A DNA stretch of 64,000 bases from Brachybacterium muris (lineage in GTDB: Bacteria; Actinomycetota; Actinomycetes; Actinomycetales; Dermabacteraceae). Where the stretch lies: contig NZ_JAFBCB010000001.1 in assembly GCF_016907455.1 (NCBI RefSeq), positions 3,348,001-3,412,000 of the forward strand, read 5' to 3'. Under the pieces are notes generated by a model. That model was not told where the DNA came from and did no database searches. It saw nothing but the letters and a program-made list of their open reading frames with translations. The stretch's first letter is position 1, and each line of letters begins with the position of its first letter. This document shows, one piece after another, positions 7,317 through 15,602 of the stretch. The position numbers and the translations under genes were made by a program.

Positions 7317-9826
7317 CTCGGGTCGGCAGTGGAACGAGCGCGCGCCACCAGACCGTTTGCGCTCATCAGGACAGTCTCCTTCAGGAACTCCTCCGGATCC
7401 ACCTCTCGCTGCGATCGGACCGTGATGACCGCTGTCTCGCCGGCCAGCAGGGTCGCCAGCTGTCCCTCGACGGTCGCGTCAGGATCGACCTTGTCGGCGA
7501 GCACGCAGGCGTCCCGCACCGTACCGGTGGCGCGCAGCGTGATCTCGTACCCGTCGCCGGTTCGAGCCGCAGTCGCCTCCAGGGCGTGGAACGGCAGGTT
7601 CCCGTCCTTGTCCTCCGCGAAGAAGTGGACCGTTCGCCCGGAACCGTCACCGAGCTCGGCGACGAGTACTTCGTCAGCCACCTCGTCAGCAGTTGACAGC
7701 TCGGGGGGGATCGGGACGGAGACTGCACCGCGTGCTTCGACCGTCACGTCCTCCTCAGTCTCGGCGAGCACGTGGCCCGCATGGTCCTGGCGCCGGAGGC
7801 GCAGCGTCGTGGCCAGTTCATCGTCGGAGTCGTTCCCGATGGACACGATCAGCCCGGCCTCGCGGGGCTGCACCGTCACCAGTACAGGCGCATAGATGTC
7901 CTTCAGCGCGTGCCACAGCAGCTTGCGTCGGCCGGCGCCGTCCACCGCGGCCCAGCTGGTGACTGGCCAGCAATCGTTGAGCTGCCAGACGATCGTGCCG
8001 GCGCATACCGGCCAGTGGGACCGGTAATGACCGATGCCACAGATCAGGGCACGGGCCTGGTTCAGCTGGGTGGTGAAGTGGAAGTCGTCGAAGCCCTCGG
8101 GCAGGGGCAGATGGGACGAGAACCCTCGGACCAGCTTGTCCTGCCCACCTATCGCCTTCTGGTGCGAGAGCATCGCTTCGGAATCCTCCCGCAGGGGGCG
8201 TTCGGTGATCGCTTCAGCCACCGTGGCGAAGTTGGCGGGCCCCTGGTAGCCGAACTCGGCAGAGAACCGCGAGATCGTGTCCCGATAGCGCGTGTAGTCG
8301 TTGTTCTCCTCGTTCCCCCAGGCCACCCAGTTGTGAATGGTCCCGTGATGAGGATTGCGGGGATCGGAGACGATCGGCCGGGAGTACGGGCTCGATGGGG
8401 TGTAACTGCGAGTCGGGTCGAGTTCAGCCAGCAGTGCGGGGAAGAGCTCGGTGTAGTAGGTGTTGCCCCACCCCACTCCCTCCTCAAGGGTGTCCTTCCA
8501 GCCCCATTCGTAGTAACCCTCGACGTTCTCGTTGGAGCCGTTCCAGTGGACCAGCGACGGGTGCCAGGCTAGGCGCACGATGTTCTCGCGGGCCTCGGCC
8601 TCGATCTCGCTGCGCATCGGCTCGAGTTCCGAGTAGGCGGCGCACGCCATGGTGAAGTCCTGCCACACCATGATCCCGAGTTCGTCGCACAGGTCGTACA
8701 GCAGGTCCGACTCGTACAGACCCCCTCCCCAGATACGGAGGATGTTCATACCGGCATCGATTGCATCGCGAACGCCCCGACCGTAGTCGTCCGGGGTCAG
8801 TCGCGTGGGGAAGCAGTCGTCCGGGATCCAGTTCGCACCCTTGGCCAGGATGGGGCGCCCGTTGACAGTCAGCGTGAAGGACGTACCGATCTCGTCAGGC
8901 TCCTCCACCGCACCTGCGGTGCGGAACCCGATGCGGTGGCTCACTGCATCGAGTTCGGCCCCGTCTGCATCACGGAGGGTCACCTCAACTGTGTACAGGG
9001 GCTGCTCACCGTATCCTCGCGGCCACCACAGGGCGGGCCGCTCGACACGTATCGAGCTCGTCGCGTCACCGCTGCTCCCAGGTACGTCGATGACGTCCGT
9101 CGCGACCGTTCTGCCGTCGGGGTCCTTGACCTCGACGATCACGTCAGCGGTCGCCGGATCCGCTGCGCCGGCCTGCTCGAGACCGAGCGAGAGGGAGACA
9201 AGACCATCGTCGCCCTCGACGGTGACCTGTGGCCGCACCGTCCTCAGCCGCGCACCGGACCACTCCTCCAGGCCGATGGGTCCTGCGATACCGCTGGTGA
9301 CGAGGACCGGCCCCCAGTCCCACCCGAAGTTGCAGGCCATCTTCCTGATCGCGTTGTAGGGCAGATCGTTGCCGACCTTCGGCATGTCACCGAGGACCTT
9401 GATGTTCTCCCGGGCGACCCGCAGAGGGGCTGCGAACAGGATCTCGAGCGTGTTCTCCCCCTCCACCAGGAGGTCCTTGACATCGAACCGCCATGAGCGG
9501 TGCTGGTTCTGGACCTGGGCGACCTCGTGCCCGTTCAGGGTGATGGTCGCGGCGGTGTCGAGGCTCGCCGCGACCAGGTCGACCCGGTCGGCACCGGAGT
9601 CCTCCCAGGTGAACACGGTGCGGTAGAGCGCATCGACCTCACCGGTCCAGGTGAGCTGGTGCTCGTTGCGGTCCAGGTACGGGTCGGGGATCAGGTCGGC
9701 TGCGAGCAGGTCGGTGATGAGCGTCCCGGGGACATCCGCAGGGACGTCCCGTACCTCGAACGGGACAGGCCCGTCGACGACGGAGAGGGTCCAGTCCTGG
9801 TGCAGGTCGCGATGGGTGATGGTCAC
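7313..9826 (-). CDS. GH2 beta-mannosidase
   Basis: An 837-residue glycoside hydrolase family 2 enzyme that removes terminal beta-mannose from oligosaccharides. The N-terminal jelly-roll (PGTLITDLLAADLIPDPY, then DRVDLVAASLDTAATITLNG) and the GWDWGP motif are typical of beta-mannosidases rather than galactosidases. The catalytic acid/base is Glu433 in WNGSNENVEG and the nucleophile Glu524 in FSAEFGYQG; the RIWGGGLYE motif precedes them. There is no signal peptide, so hydrolysis follows import. The start is a GTG overlapping the stop of the upstream ATPase gene (GTGA), with GGAGG seven to eight bases before it. Length is normal for the family. Confidence 0.93.
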   Translation of the reverse strand: MTITHRDLHQDWTLSVVDGPVPFEVRDVPADVPGTLITDLLAADLIPDPYLDRNEHQLTWTGEVDALYRTVFTWEDSGADRVDLVAASLDTAATITLNGHEVAQVQNQHRSWRFDVKDLLVEGENTLEILFAAPLRVARENIKVLGDMPKVGNDLPYNAIRKMACNFGWDWGPVLVTSGIAGPIGLEEWSGARLRTVRPQVTVEGDDGLVSLSLGLEQAGAADPATADVIVEVKDPDGRTVATDVIDVPGSSGDATSSIRVERPALWWPRGYGEQPLYTVEVTLRDADGAELDAVSHRIGFRTAGAVEEPDEIGTSFTLTVNGRPILAKGANWIPDDCFPTRLTPDDYGRGVRDAIDAGMNILRIWGGGLYESDLLYDLCDELGIMVWQDFTMACAAYSELEPMRSEIEAEARENIVRLAWHPSLVHWNGSNENVEGYYEWGWKDTLEEGVGWGNTYYTELFPALLAELDPTRSYTPSSPYSRPIVSDPRNPHHGTIHNWVAWGNEENNDYTRYRDTISRFSAEFGYQGPANFATVAEAITERPLREDSEAMLSHQKAIGGQDKLVRGFSSHLPLPEGFDDFHFTTQLNQARALICGIGHYRSHWPVCAGTIVWQLNDCWPVTSWAAVDGAGRRKLLWHALKDIYAPVLVTVQPREAGLIVSIGNDSDDELATTLRLRRQDHAGHVLAETEEDVTVEARGAVSVPIPPELSTADEVADEVLVAELGDGSGRTVHFFAEDKDGNLPFHALEATAARTGDGYEITLRATGTVRDACVLADKVDPDATVEGQLATLLAGETAVITVRSQREVDPEEFLKETVLMSANGLVARARSTADPR

Positions 9827-10683
9827 GTGAGGTCCTCCGCGTGAGCGAGATGATCGGGCATCGGGACGCCGCGACGCTTGGCCTCGGCGATGAAACGGGG
9901 GTTGGCGCCTGGCTCCGGTGCGGCGACCAGGAGCTTCTTGGTGAACTCAGCCTGCGGGCGCAGGATCACGTCGTCCGCCGAGCCCTGCTCGACGACCTCG
10001 CCGCGGTACATCACCAGGATCTCGTCGGAGAAGTGACGGGCGGTGGCCAGGTCGTGGGTGATGTACAACAGCGCGAGGTTCTCCTCCCGCTGCAGGCGGG
10101 CCAGCAGGTTCAGCACGCCGAGCCGGATGGAGACGTCGAGCATCGACACGGGCTCGTCGGCCACCAGCACCGTCGGCTCCGGTGCCAGCGCGCGGGCGAT
10201 CGCCACGCGCTGCCGCTGGCCACCGGAGAGCTCATGGGGCCGACGGTCGATGTAGGACTCCGCCGGGGTCAGGTTCACCCGCTCGAGCAGCGCCAGGGCC
10301 TTCTCACGGACCGTCCTGCGGGTGGCCTTGCCATGGAGCAGCAGGGGCCGCTCCAGGTGATGGCCGATGGTGTGGAAGGGGTTGAGGGAGGCGAAGGGGT
10401 CCTGGAACACCATCTGCACCTGGTCGCGGTACTCGCGCAGCGCCTTGCCCCGGGTGCCGATCGGCTTGCCCCCCAGCGTGATCGAGCCGGAGGTGGGGCG
10501 TTCGAGCTGGGAGATCAGCTTGGCGATGGTGGACTTCCCCGAGCCGGACTGGCCCACCAGGGCCACGGTCCTCCCGGGGACGAGCTCGAAGCTCACGTCC
10601 TTGACCGCATGGAGCTTCGAGAACTTCAGGCCGTTGCGCAGGGTGTAGTCCTTGCACAGGTCGGTGACGGCGAGGGTGGTCAT
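9823..10683 (-). CDS. Oligopeptide/oligosaccharide ABC importer ATPase (DppF/OppF type)
   Basis: A 286-residue ATP-binding subunit. Walker A is GQSGSGKST, the Q-loop FQDPFASLNP is typical of Dpp/Opp-type ATPases, the ABC signature is LSGGQRQR, Walker B VLVADEP and the switch histidine is in YITHDL. The open frame continues upstream over the neighbouring gene but the ATG at 10683 overlaps that gene's TGA (ATGA), which fixes the start. Together with the gene before it this forms the ATPase heterodimer energising the two permeases 11609-13599. The family was named for peptides, but the operon contains a beta-mannosidase, so import of manno-oligosaccharides is the likely job, as known for Opp-like importers in Thermotoga. 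Confidence 0.9.
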   Translation of the reverse strand: MTTLAVTDLCKDYTLRNGLKFSKLHAVKDVSFELVPGRTVALVGQSGSGKSTIAKLISQLERPTSGSITLGGKPIGTRGKALREYRDQVQMVFQDPFASLNPFHTIGHHLERPLLLHGKATRRTVREKALALLERVNLTPAESYIDRRPHELSGGQRQRVAIARALAPEPTVLVADEPVSMLDVSIRLGVLNLLARLQREENLALLYITHDLATARHFSDEILVMYRGEVVEQGSADDVILRPQAEFTKKLLVAAPEPGANPRFIAEAKRRGVPMPDHLAHAEDLT

Positions 10684-11612
10684 CGCGCTTCCTCCTGGGA
10701 GAATCCCGCACGGATGAAGTCGCCGGCCTCGCCGGTGAGCGAGGGGAAGGAGCCCAGCAGCTTGCGGGTATAGGGGCTCCTGGGCTCGAAGTAGAGGTCC
10801 TCCGCCGTGGCCAGTTCGACGATGCGCCCGTCCTTCATGACGGCGATGCGGTCGGCGATCTCCAGCAGCATCGGCAGGTCGTGGGTGATGAACACGACCG
10901 CGAATCCGAGCTCCTGGCGCAGTCGCAGAATCTCCTGGAGGATCTCCCGCTGGACCACCACGTCCAGTGCGGTGGTGGGCTCGTCCATGATCATCAGTTG
11001 CGGGTCCAGGGCCAGGGCCATCGCGATCATCACCCGCTGCCTCATCCCCCCGGAGAGCTCGTGGGGGAACGCACCGATGCGGGTGCGGTCCACCCCGACC
11101 AGTTCGAGGAGGTCCTCGCTGCGGCGCCGACGCTCCTCGGCGGCCATGCCGGGACGATGGGTGGTGAAGACGTCGTTCAGCTGGGTGCGGACGCTGAGCA
11201 CGGGGTTCAGGGAGTTCATCGCGCCCTGGAAGACCATCGCGATCTTGGACCAGCGGAAGGAGCGGAGGGAGTCGCCCTCCAGGGACAGCACGTCGATGTC
11301 CTGGGTGGAGTCCTGGTCGTGGAAGGTGACGCTGCCGCCGATGATCCGCGCAGGCGGACGGTGCAGTTGGTTGAGTCCGTAGGCGAGGGTGGTCTTCCCG
11401 CACCCGGATTCGCCCGCCAGGCCCAGGATCTCACCGCGACGCAGGACGAAGGACGCGTCCTGGACGGCGTCGACCGGAGGCGACACCTCGTAGCGGATCG
11501 AGAGGCCCTCGACCGTCAGGACCGGCTCATCCTGCACCGGTGTGCCCTCGGTGACGTCCGTCCTGTCGGCATCGTGCGGCGGTGGTGGGGTGTTCGCTAC
11601 GGGGACGCTCAT
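10680..11612 (-). CDS. Oligopeptide/oligosaccharide ABC importer ATPase (DppD/OppD type)
   Basis: A 310-residue ATP-binding subunit, partner of the following ATPase. Seen: Walker A GESGCGKTT, Q-loop FQGAMNSLNPV, signature LSGGMRQR, Walker B LMIMDEP and FITHDLPMLLEIAD. The C-terminal PYTRKLLGSFPSL segment is characteristic of DppD/OppD. About 30 residues of proline-rich, acidic sequence precede the first strand (EPVLTVEGLSIRYE). The ATG at 11612 overlaps the stop of the permease gene upstream (ATGA), and its own stop overlaps the next ATG, so all four transporter genes are tightly coupled. Confidence 0.9.
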   Translation of the reverse strand: MSVPVANTPPPPHDADRTDVTEGTPVQDEPVLTVEGLSIRYEVSPPVDAVQDASFVLRRGEILGLAGESGCGKTTLAYGLNQLHRPPARIIGGSVTFHDQDSTQDIDVLSLEGDSLRSFRWSKIAMVFQGAMNSLNPVLSVRTQLNDVFTTHRPGMAAEERRRRSEDLLELVGVDRTRIGAFPHELSGGMRQRVMIAMALALDPQLMIMDEPTTALDVVVQREILQEILRLRQELGFAVVFITHDLPMLLEIADRIAVMKDGRIVELATAEDLYFEPRSPYTRKLLGSFPSLTGEAGDFIRAGFSQEEAR

Positions 11613-12601
11613 GCCATGGCCTCCTGTTCGGCCTTGCGCACCTGCTTGGCCTGCTTCGGGGCCGTGCGCAGTCGGGGGTTGATGATCCCGTCGATGGAGA
11701 AGTTGATAAGGGACAGGCCGCAGCCGAGCATGGCGATCATCAGCCCGGGCGGGACGAACCACCACCAGGCACCGAGGGTGAGTGCCTGGGCGTTCTGGGC
11801 GTAGAAGAGCATCGAGCCCCAGGTCTGCGTGCCGTAGACGCCCAGACCGATGAAGCTCAGACCGGCCTCGCCGAGGATCGCGGTGATCAGCGCGAACACG
11901 AATCCGCTCGACATCACGGGCAGAAGGTTGGGGAGGATCTCCACGGAGATGATCCGGTGCGGCTTCTCCCCCGCGATGCGTGCGGCGTGCACGTAGTCGC
12001 GGGTGCGGATCGAGAGGGTCTGGCTGCGCAGCACGCGGGCGGAGGCCGCCCAGGAGGTGATGGCCAGGATCACGGAGATCAGCAGCAGGCCGCGCTGCTG
12101 GACGTAGGAGCCGATGACGATCATCAGCGGGAGCCCTGGAAGGATCAGCACCACGTTGGTGAACAGGGAGAACAGCTCGTCGAGCCATCCCCCGAGGTAA
12201 CCGCCGAGGATGCCGAAGAAGGCGGAGAGGAACAGCGCCAGCGAGGCGACGATGACGCCCACGATCAGGGATCCACGGGTGGCCCACGCCAGCTGGGCCA
12301 GCACGTCCTGGCCGGTCTGGGTGGTGCCGAGGACGTGCTCGGCCGACGGCGGCTGCATCCCCTCGTTGGAGATCGCCAGCGGGTCCTGGACCAGGAACGG
12401 ACCGATCACCCCGAACAGGACGATGACGGTCACGATCCCGGCACCGATGATCAGCGACGGGGTCAGCAGAGCACGACCTCTGCGAGGACGGCGACTGGGT
12501 CGGGTCGTTGGGGAGCCCGAGTCAGCAGTCGCATCGGCAGCATCGAGCTCCTGGACGGCACGGGTCGGATCGGGAGTGCTCTCGGGGACGATTGCGGTCA
12601 T
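11609..12601 (-). CDS. ABC importer permease (DppC type)
   Basis: A 330-residue inner-membrane permease. After a 45-residue cytoplasmic N-terminus ending in a basic RPSRRPRRGR patch comes a first transmembrane helix, the periplasm-side HVLGTTQTGQDVLAQLAWATR motif of DppC/OppC proteins, then five further helices. The EAA-loop appears as DYVHAARIAGEKPHRIISVEILPN. The ATG at 12601 is preferred over the GTG immediately before it because GGAGG lies six bases upstream of the ATG. It pairs with the DppB-type permease encoded just upstream; the C-terminal tail is rich in Lys, Gln and Ala. Confidence 0.88.
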   Translation of the reverse strand: MTAIVPESTPDPTRAVQELDAADATADSGSPTTRPSRRPRRGRALLTPSLIIGAGIVTVIVLFGVIGPFLVQDPLAISNEGMQPPSAEHVLGTTQTGQDVLAQLAWATRGSLIVGVIVASLALFLSAFFGILGGYLGGWLDELFSLFTNVVLILPGLPLMIVIGSYVQQRGLLLISVILAITSWAASARVLRSQTLSIRTRDYVHAARIAGEKPHRIISVEILPNLLPVMSSGFVFALITAILGEAGLSFIGLGVYGTQTWGSMLFYAQNAQALTLGAWWWFVPPGLMIAMLGCGLSLINFSIDGIINPRLRTAPKQAKQVRKAEQEAMA

Positions 12602-12612
12602 CACGTGCCTCC

Positions 12613-13599
12613 TCAGCCGCGTGCTCGCGTACGCGGGTCGATGATTCCGTACAGCAGGTCCACGACCAGGTTCGCTGCCAGCACGGAGACGGTGATGATG
12701 AGGAACAGTCCCTGCATCAGCGCATAGTCGTTGTTCTGCACCGCCTGCAGCATCGTGAAGCCGATGCCCGGGTAGGAGAACACCGTCTCCACGACGATGG
12801 ATCCGGAGACCACGAACCCGAGGGAGATGGCGAAACCGGAGACGCTCGGCAGCACGGCGTTGCGTGCGGCGTACATGACCATCACCCGGCGCGGGGAGAG
12901 GCCCTTGGCCTCCGCGGTGAGGATGTAGTCCTCGCTCAGCGTGGAGACCATCATGTTGCGCATCCCCAGCAGCCAGCCGCCCAGGGAGGACAGCACGATC
13001 GTGAGAGCGGGCAGGAACCCGTGGTAGACGGCGTTGGAGATGAAGGGGTAGTCGAAGGCGGGGCGCACCAGCGTCACGTCGTAGCCGCTGCCCACCGGGA
13101 ACCAGCCGAGGTTCACCGAGAAGATGTAGATGAACAGCAGGGCGAGCCAGAAGTACGGGACCGCCTGCATGATCGTGGTCGCAGGGATGATGCTGTCCAG
13201 CCAGGATCCCCGCTTCCAGCCGGCGATGGTCCCCAGGCTGATGCCCAGCAGGAACGTGATCGTGGTGGCGAGGCCTACCAGGATGAGCGTCCAGGGGAGG
13301 GACTGGCCGATGATCGTCGTCACGGGCGTGGGGAAGTAGGTGACCGAGACTCCGAGGTCACCGCGCAGGAGACCACCGATGTACTGGAAGTACTCCACGA
13401 TCAGCGGTCCCTGCTGGTCGGCACCGAGCATCACCTCGATGGAGCGACGGGTGTCCGGCGAGACGGGCCCGCGCAGTGCGAGCTTGGCGAGCACTGCGTC
13501 GACGGGGCTGCCCGGCAGCGCTCGGGGGATGAAGAAGTTCAGGGTGATAGCCGCCCACAGGGCTACCAGGTAGAAGCCGAGTTTTCGTGCGATCTGCAC
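12613..13599 (-). CDS. ABC importer permease (DppB type)
   Basis: A 328-residue permease with six predicted membrane helices. The opening (QIARKLGFYLVALWAAITL followed by FFIPRALPGSPVD) is the typical DppB/OppB start, in which the first helix is followed by a large periplasmic loop. The EAA-loop is DYILTAEAKGLSPRRVMVMYAARNA and the ending YGIIDPRTRARG is also characteristic. GTG start at 13599. The gene is separated from the receptor gene by 76 bases containing a perfect 16-bp hairpin (13633-13671), which may set receptor expression above that of the membrane parts. Confidence 0.88.
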   Translation of the reverse strand: MQIARKLGFYLVALWAAITLNFFIPRALPGSPVDAVLAKLALRGPVSPDTRRSIEVMLGADQQGPLIVEYFQYIGGLLRGDLGVSVTYFPTPVTTIIGQSLPWTLILVGLATTITFLLGISLGTIAGWKRGSWLDSIIPATTIMQAVPYFWLALLFIYIFSVNLGWFPVGSGYDVTLVRPAFDYPFISNAVYHGFLPALTIVLSSLGGWLLGMRNMMVSTLSEDYILTAEAKGLSPRRVMVMYAARNAVLPSVSGFAISLGFVVSGSIVVETVFSYPGIGFTMLQAVQNNDYALMQGLFLIITVSVLAANLVVDLLYGIIDPRTRARG

Positions 13600-13632
13600 G
13601 GCACCGCTCCCTTCCGGTCTGGGTCACGGAGA

Positions 13633-13671
13633 GGTGTCGCCGCAGCCCGGGGGGCGGGCTGCGGCGACACC
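13633..13671 (-). terminator. Perfect 16-bp hairpin between receptor and permease genes
   Basis: GGTGTCGCCGCAGCCC at 13633-13648 is perfectly complementary to 13656-13671, with a 7-base G-rich loop. No T-run follows on the minus strand, so it is unlikely to be a full intrinsic terminator. Position after the receptor gene and before the permeases fits a partial terminator or mRNA 3'-end stabiliser. Confidence 0.7.
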
Positions 13672-13675
13672 GCTG

Positions 13676-15397
13676 TCATTCGGCGGGGACGACGGCCTTG
13701 AGGACCATGGCTGCGTCGGGCGCGGCCCAGCTCATCGGGTAGGCGTACAGGTTCTCCTGGGTCGGCCACCCGGTCGCCCGAGTGCTGTTGTACTGCGTCA
13801 TGCTGGAGCCGACGGCGACCGGGATGGCCGGCATCACCTCCCAGAGCTTCTTCTGGATGATCGCGAACTGTGCCTTCTTTTCTTCCGGGTCCGCGGTACC
13901 GGCCGCAGCATCGAGCGCCGCGTCCACCTCGGGGTCGGAGAACCTCGTGACGTTCTGGTACGGGTTGCCGTTCTCTCCCACCGCGACAGTGTTCTCGGTG
14001 GAGAAGTAGGTCTGGTAGGGGTAGTACGGGTCCGGGGCGGGGCCCTGCGCCATGCCGTCGATGACGAGCTGGAAGGTGCCGCGGGCCTTGGCGTCGTTCC
14101 ACTCATTGACGGACACCTGCTGCGGGGTCAGCTCGATGCCGATCGCCTTGTACTGCTCGGCCAGCGTGTCGAGGGCGGTGACGTAGTCCGCCCAGCCCGT
14201 CGGGCAGCTGATCGTCATGGACACGCGCTCGCCGTCCTTGGCATAGATGCCGTCATCGCCCTTGGTGTACCCGGCGTCCTCAAGGACCTTGGTGGCCTCC
14301 CCGGGCTGGGCGTTCCAGGGTGCGAGCTCGATCGAGGGGTCGATGAAGTCGGCGTCACGTTCCGGAAGTGCCAGGGCCGGGGAGATGTCCGTGGCCAGGT
14401 CGAAGAAGGCGAGCTTGGAGAGCTGCTCACGATCCATGCCGTAGTACAGGGCCTTGCGGACGGCGGGGTCCGTCTGCGGGCCGGTGCATCCCAGATCAGG
14501 GTTGGAGGCGGCGAACAGGACGATCTGGGAGACACCGGTGTTGGTGTAGCTGAGCTCCGGGTTGCTCTCGACGTGACCGTCGATGTTGGGGATCTGGGAG
14601 GACATGTAGTCGATGTTCCCGGCCAGCCACTGATCGGTGGCCGACTGGTTGCCCGACAGCGAGATGCAGCGGACTCCGCCGATGCCCGGCTTCCCCTCCT
14701 CCCAGTAGTCCTCGTTCGCGCTCATCAGGTAGGACTCGGGGGTGAAGTCCGTCAGCTTGAAGGGACCGGTGCCCACCGGCTCCTCGTTGGCGAAGGTCGA
14801 GAGGTCGTCGACGTCGGCCATCAGGTGCTCCGGGATGATCCAGGTGCGCCCCAGCACGTTGGGGCCCTCGGTGAAGGAGGGCTGTTGCCAGGTGATGACG
14901 ACAGTCCTGTCGTCGGTAGCCTCGCCGGACGGCGCCTGGCCACCGTTGTTGAGCGCCTCGGTGTCCTTGATCTTGTTGAAGGTGAAGGCAACATCCTCGG
15001 CTGTGAAGGGCTCGCCGTCGGTCCAGGTGACGCCCTCGCGGACAGTCACAGTGAGCGCGGTGCCGTCTTCGTTCCACTCGAAGCTCTCGCCGAGCTGGGG
15101 CACAGGCTCCTGATCGATCGCTTCGAGCGGGTTGAAGTAGAACAGCGACTCGTAGATGAGTCCCTGGACCATGTGCACCACGGTGGGTGAGTGCGGGTTG
15201 AAGTTCTTGGTGAAGCTACCGGTGGCGCCGTTGTAGGCGGAGATGATCGGCTTGTCGCCGCCACCACCGCCATCACTGCCGCCGTTGCCGGAGCCGAGGT
15301 TCGAGGACTGCCCGCAGGAGGCGAGCGTCAGGGGCACGGCACTGACGGCGGCACCGACAGCAGCGAATTTGCCCAGGTCACGACGGGTGAGGTGCAT
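13676..15397 (-). CDS. Family 5 extracellular solute-binding lipoprotein
   Basis: A 573-residue receptor of the peptide/oligosaccharide (SBP family 5) class. The N-terminus LTRRDLGKFAAVG resembles a twin-arginine signal and is followed by a lipobox LASC with the lipid-anchored cysteine at 28, then a Gly/Ser-rich linker. The fold signatures include the opening strand, GESFEWNEDGTALTVTVREG and the family-typical WTDGEPFTAEDVAFTFNKI. The ATG at 15397 has AGGAG six bases upstream. It is the first gene of the mannoside operon and captures the substrate outside the membrane for the permeases. Family 5 receptors for manno- and cello-oligosaccharides are known, so the operon suggests a beta-mannoside ligand. 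Confidence 0.9.
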   Translation of the reverse strand: MHLTRRDLGKFAAVGAAVSAVPLTLASCGQSSNLGSGNGGSDGGGGGDKPIISAYNGATGSFTKNFNPHSPTVVHMVQGLIYESLFYFNPLEAIDQEPVPQLGESFEWNEDGTALTVTVREGVTWTDGEPFTAEDVAFTFNKIKDTEALNNGGQAPSGEATDDRTVVITWQQPSFTEGPNVLGRTWIIPEHLMADVDDLSTFANEEPVGTGPFKLTDFTPESYLMSANEDYWEEGKPGIGGVRCISLSGNQSATDQWLAGNIDYMSSQIPNIDGHVESNPELSYTNTGVSQIVLFAASNPDLGCTGPQTDPAVRKALYYGMDREQLSKLAFFDLATDISPALALPERDADFIDPSIELAPWNAQPGEATKVLEDAGYTKGDDGIYAKDGERVSMTISCPTGWADYVTALDTLAEQYKAIGIELTPQQVSVNEWNDAKARGTFQLVIDGMAQGPAPDPYYPYQTYFSTENTVAVGENGNPYQNVTRFSDPEVDAALDAAAGTADPEEKKAQFAIIQKKLWEVMPAIPVAVGSSMTQYNSTRATGWPTQENLYAYPMSWAAPDAAMVLKAVVPAE

Positions 15398-15477
15398 CTT
15401 TGCTCTCCTTTGTCCACGCAGCATTGCGCGAGACGTGTGTCATCAGCTGTCCGGGCCGACGGTGGCCCTTCGAACTA

Positions 15478-15498
15478 ACTTCAGTTGTTTAATGAAGT
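15478..15498. promoter_or_regulatory. Inverted repeat ACTTCA-N9-TGAAGT, candidate ROK operator
   Basis: ACTTCA (15478-15483) and TGAAGT (15493-15498) are perfect inverted arms around the A+T-rich spacer GTTGTTTAA. It is the only strongly A+T-rich stretch in the 205-bp region between the divergently transcribed receptor and ROK genes. ROK repressors commonly bind A+T-rich palindromes of about this size. Operator role inferred. Confidence 0.55.
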
Positions 15499-15602
15499 AA
15501 GGATAGTGTGACCCTTGTCGCCGGGACCGTCAAGCCGTGGAGGTCCCGGATCGATCACGGAAGTCGGGGACAATCGATCTCGACGACGGAGAGGAGCGGG
15601 AC

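Noticed and set aside
13633-13671. Hairpin as a full intrinsic terminator ending the receptor transcript
   Set aside because: No T-run follows on the minus strand and no separate promoter for the permeases was seen, so partial termination or mRNA protection is more likely.
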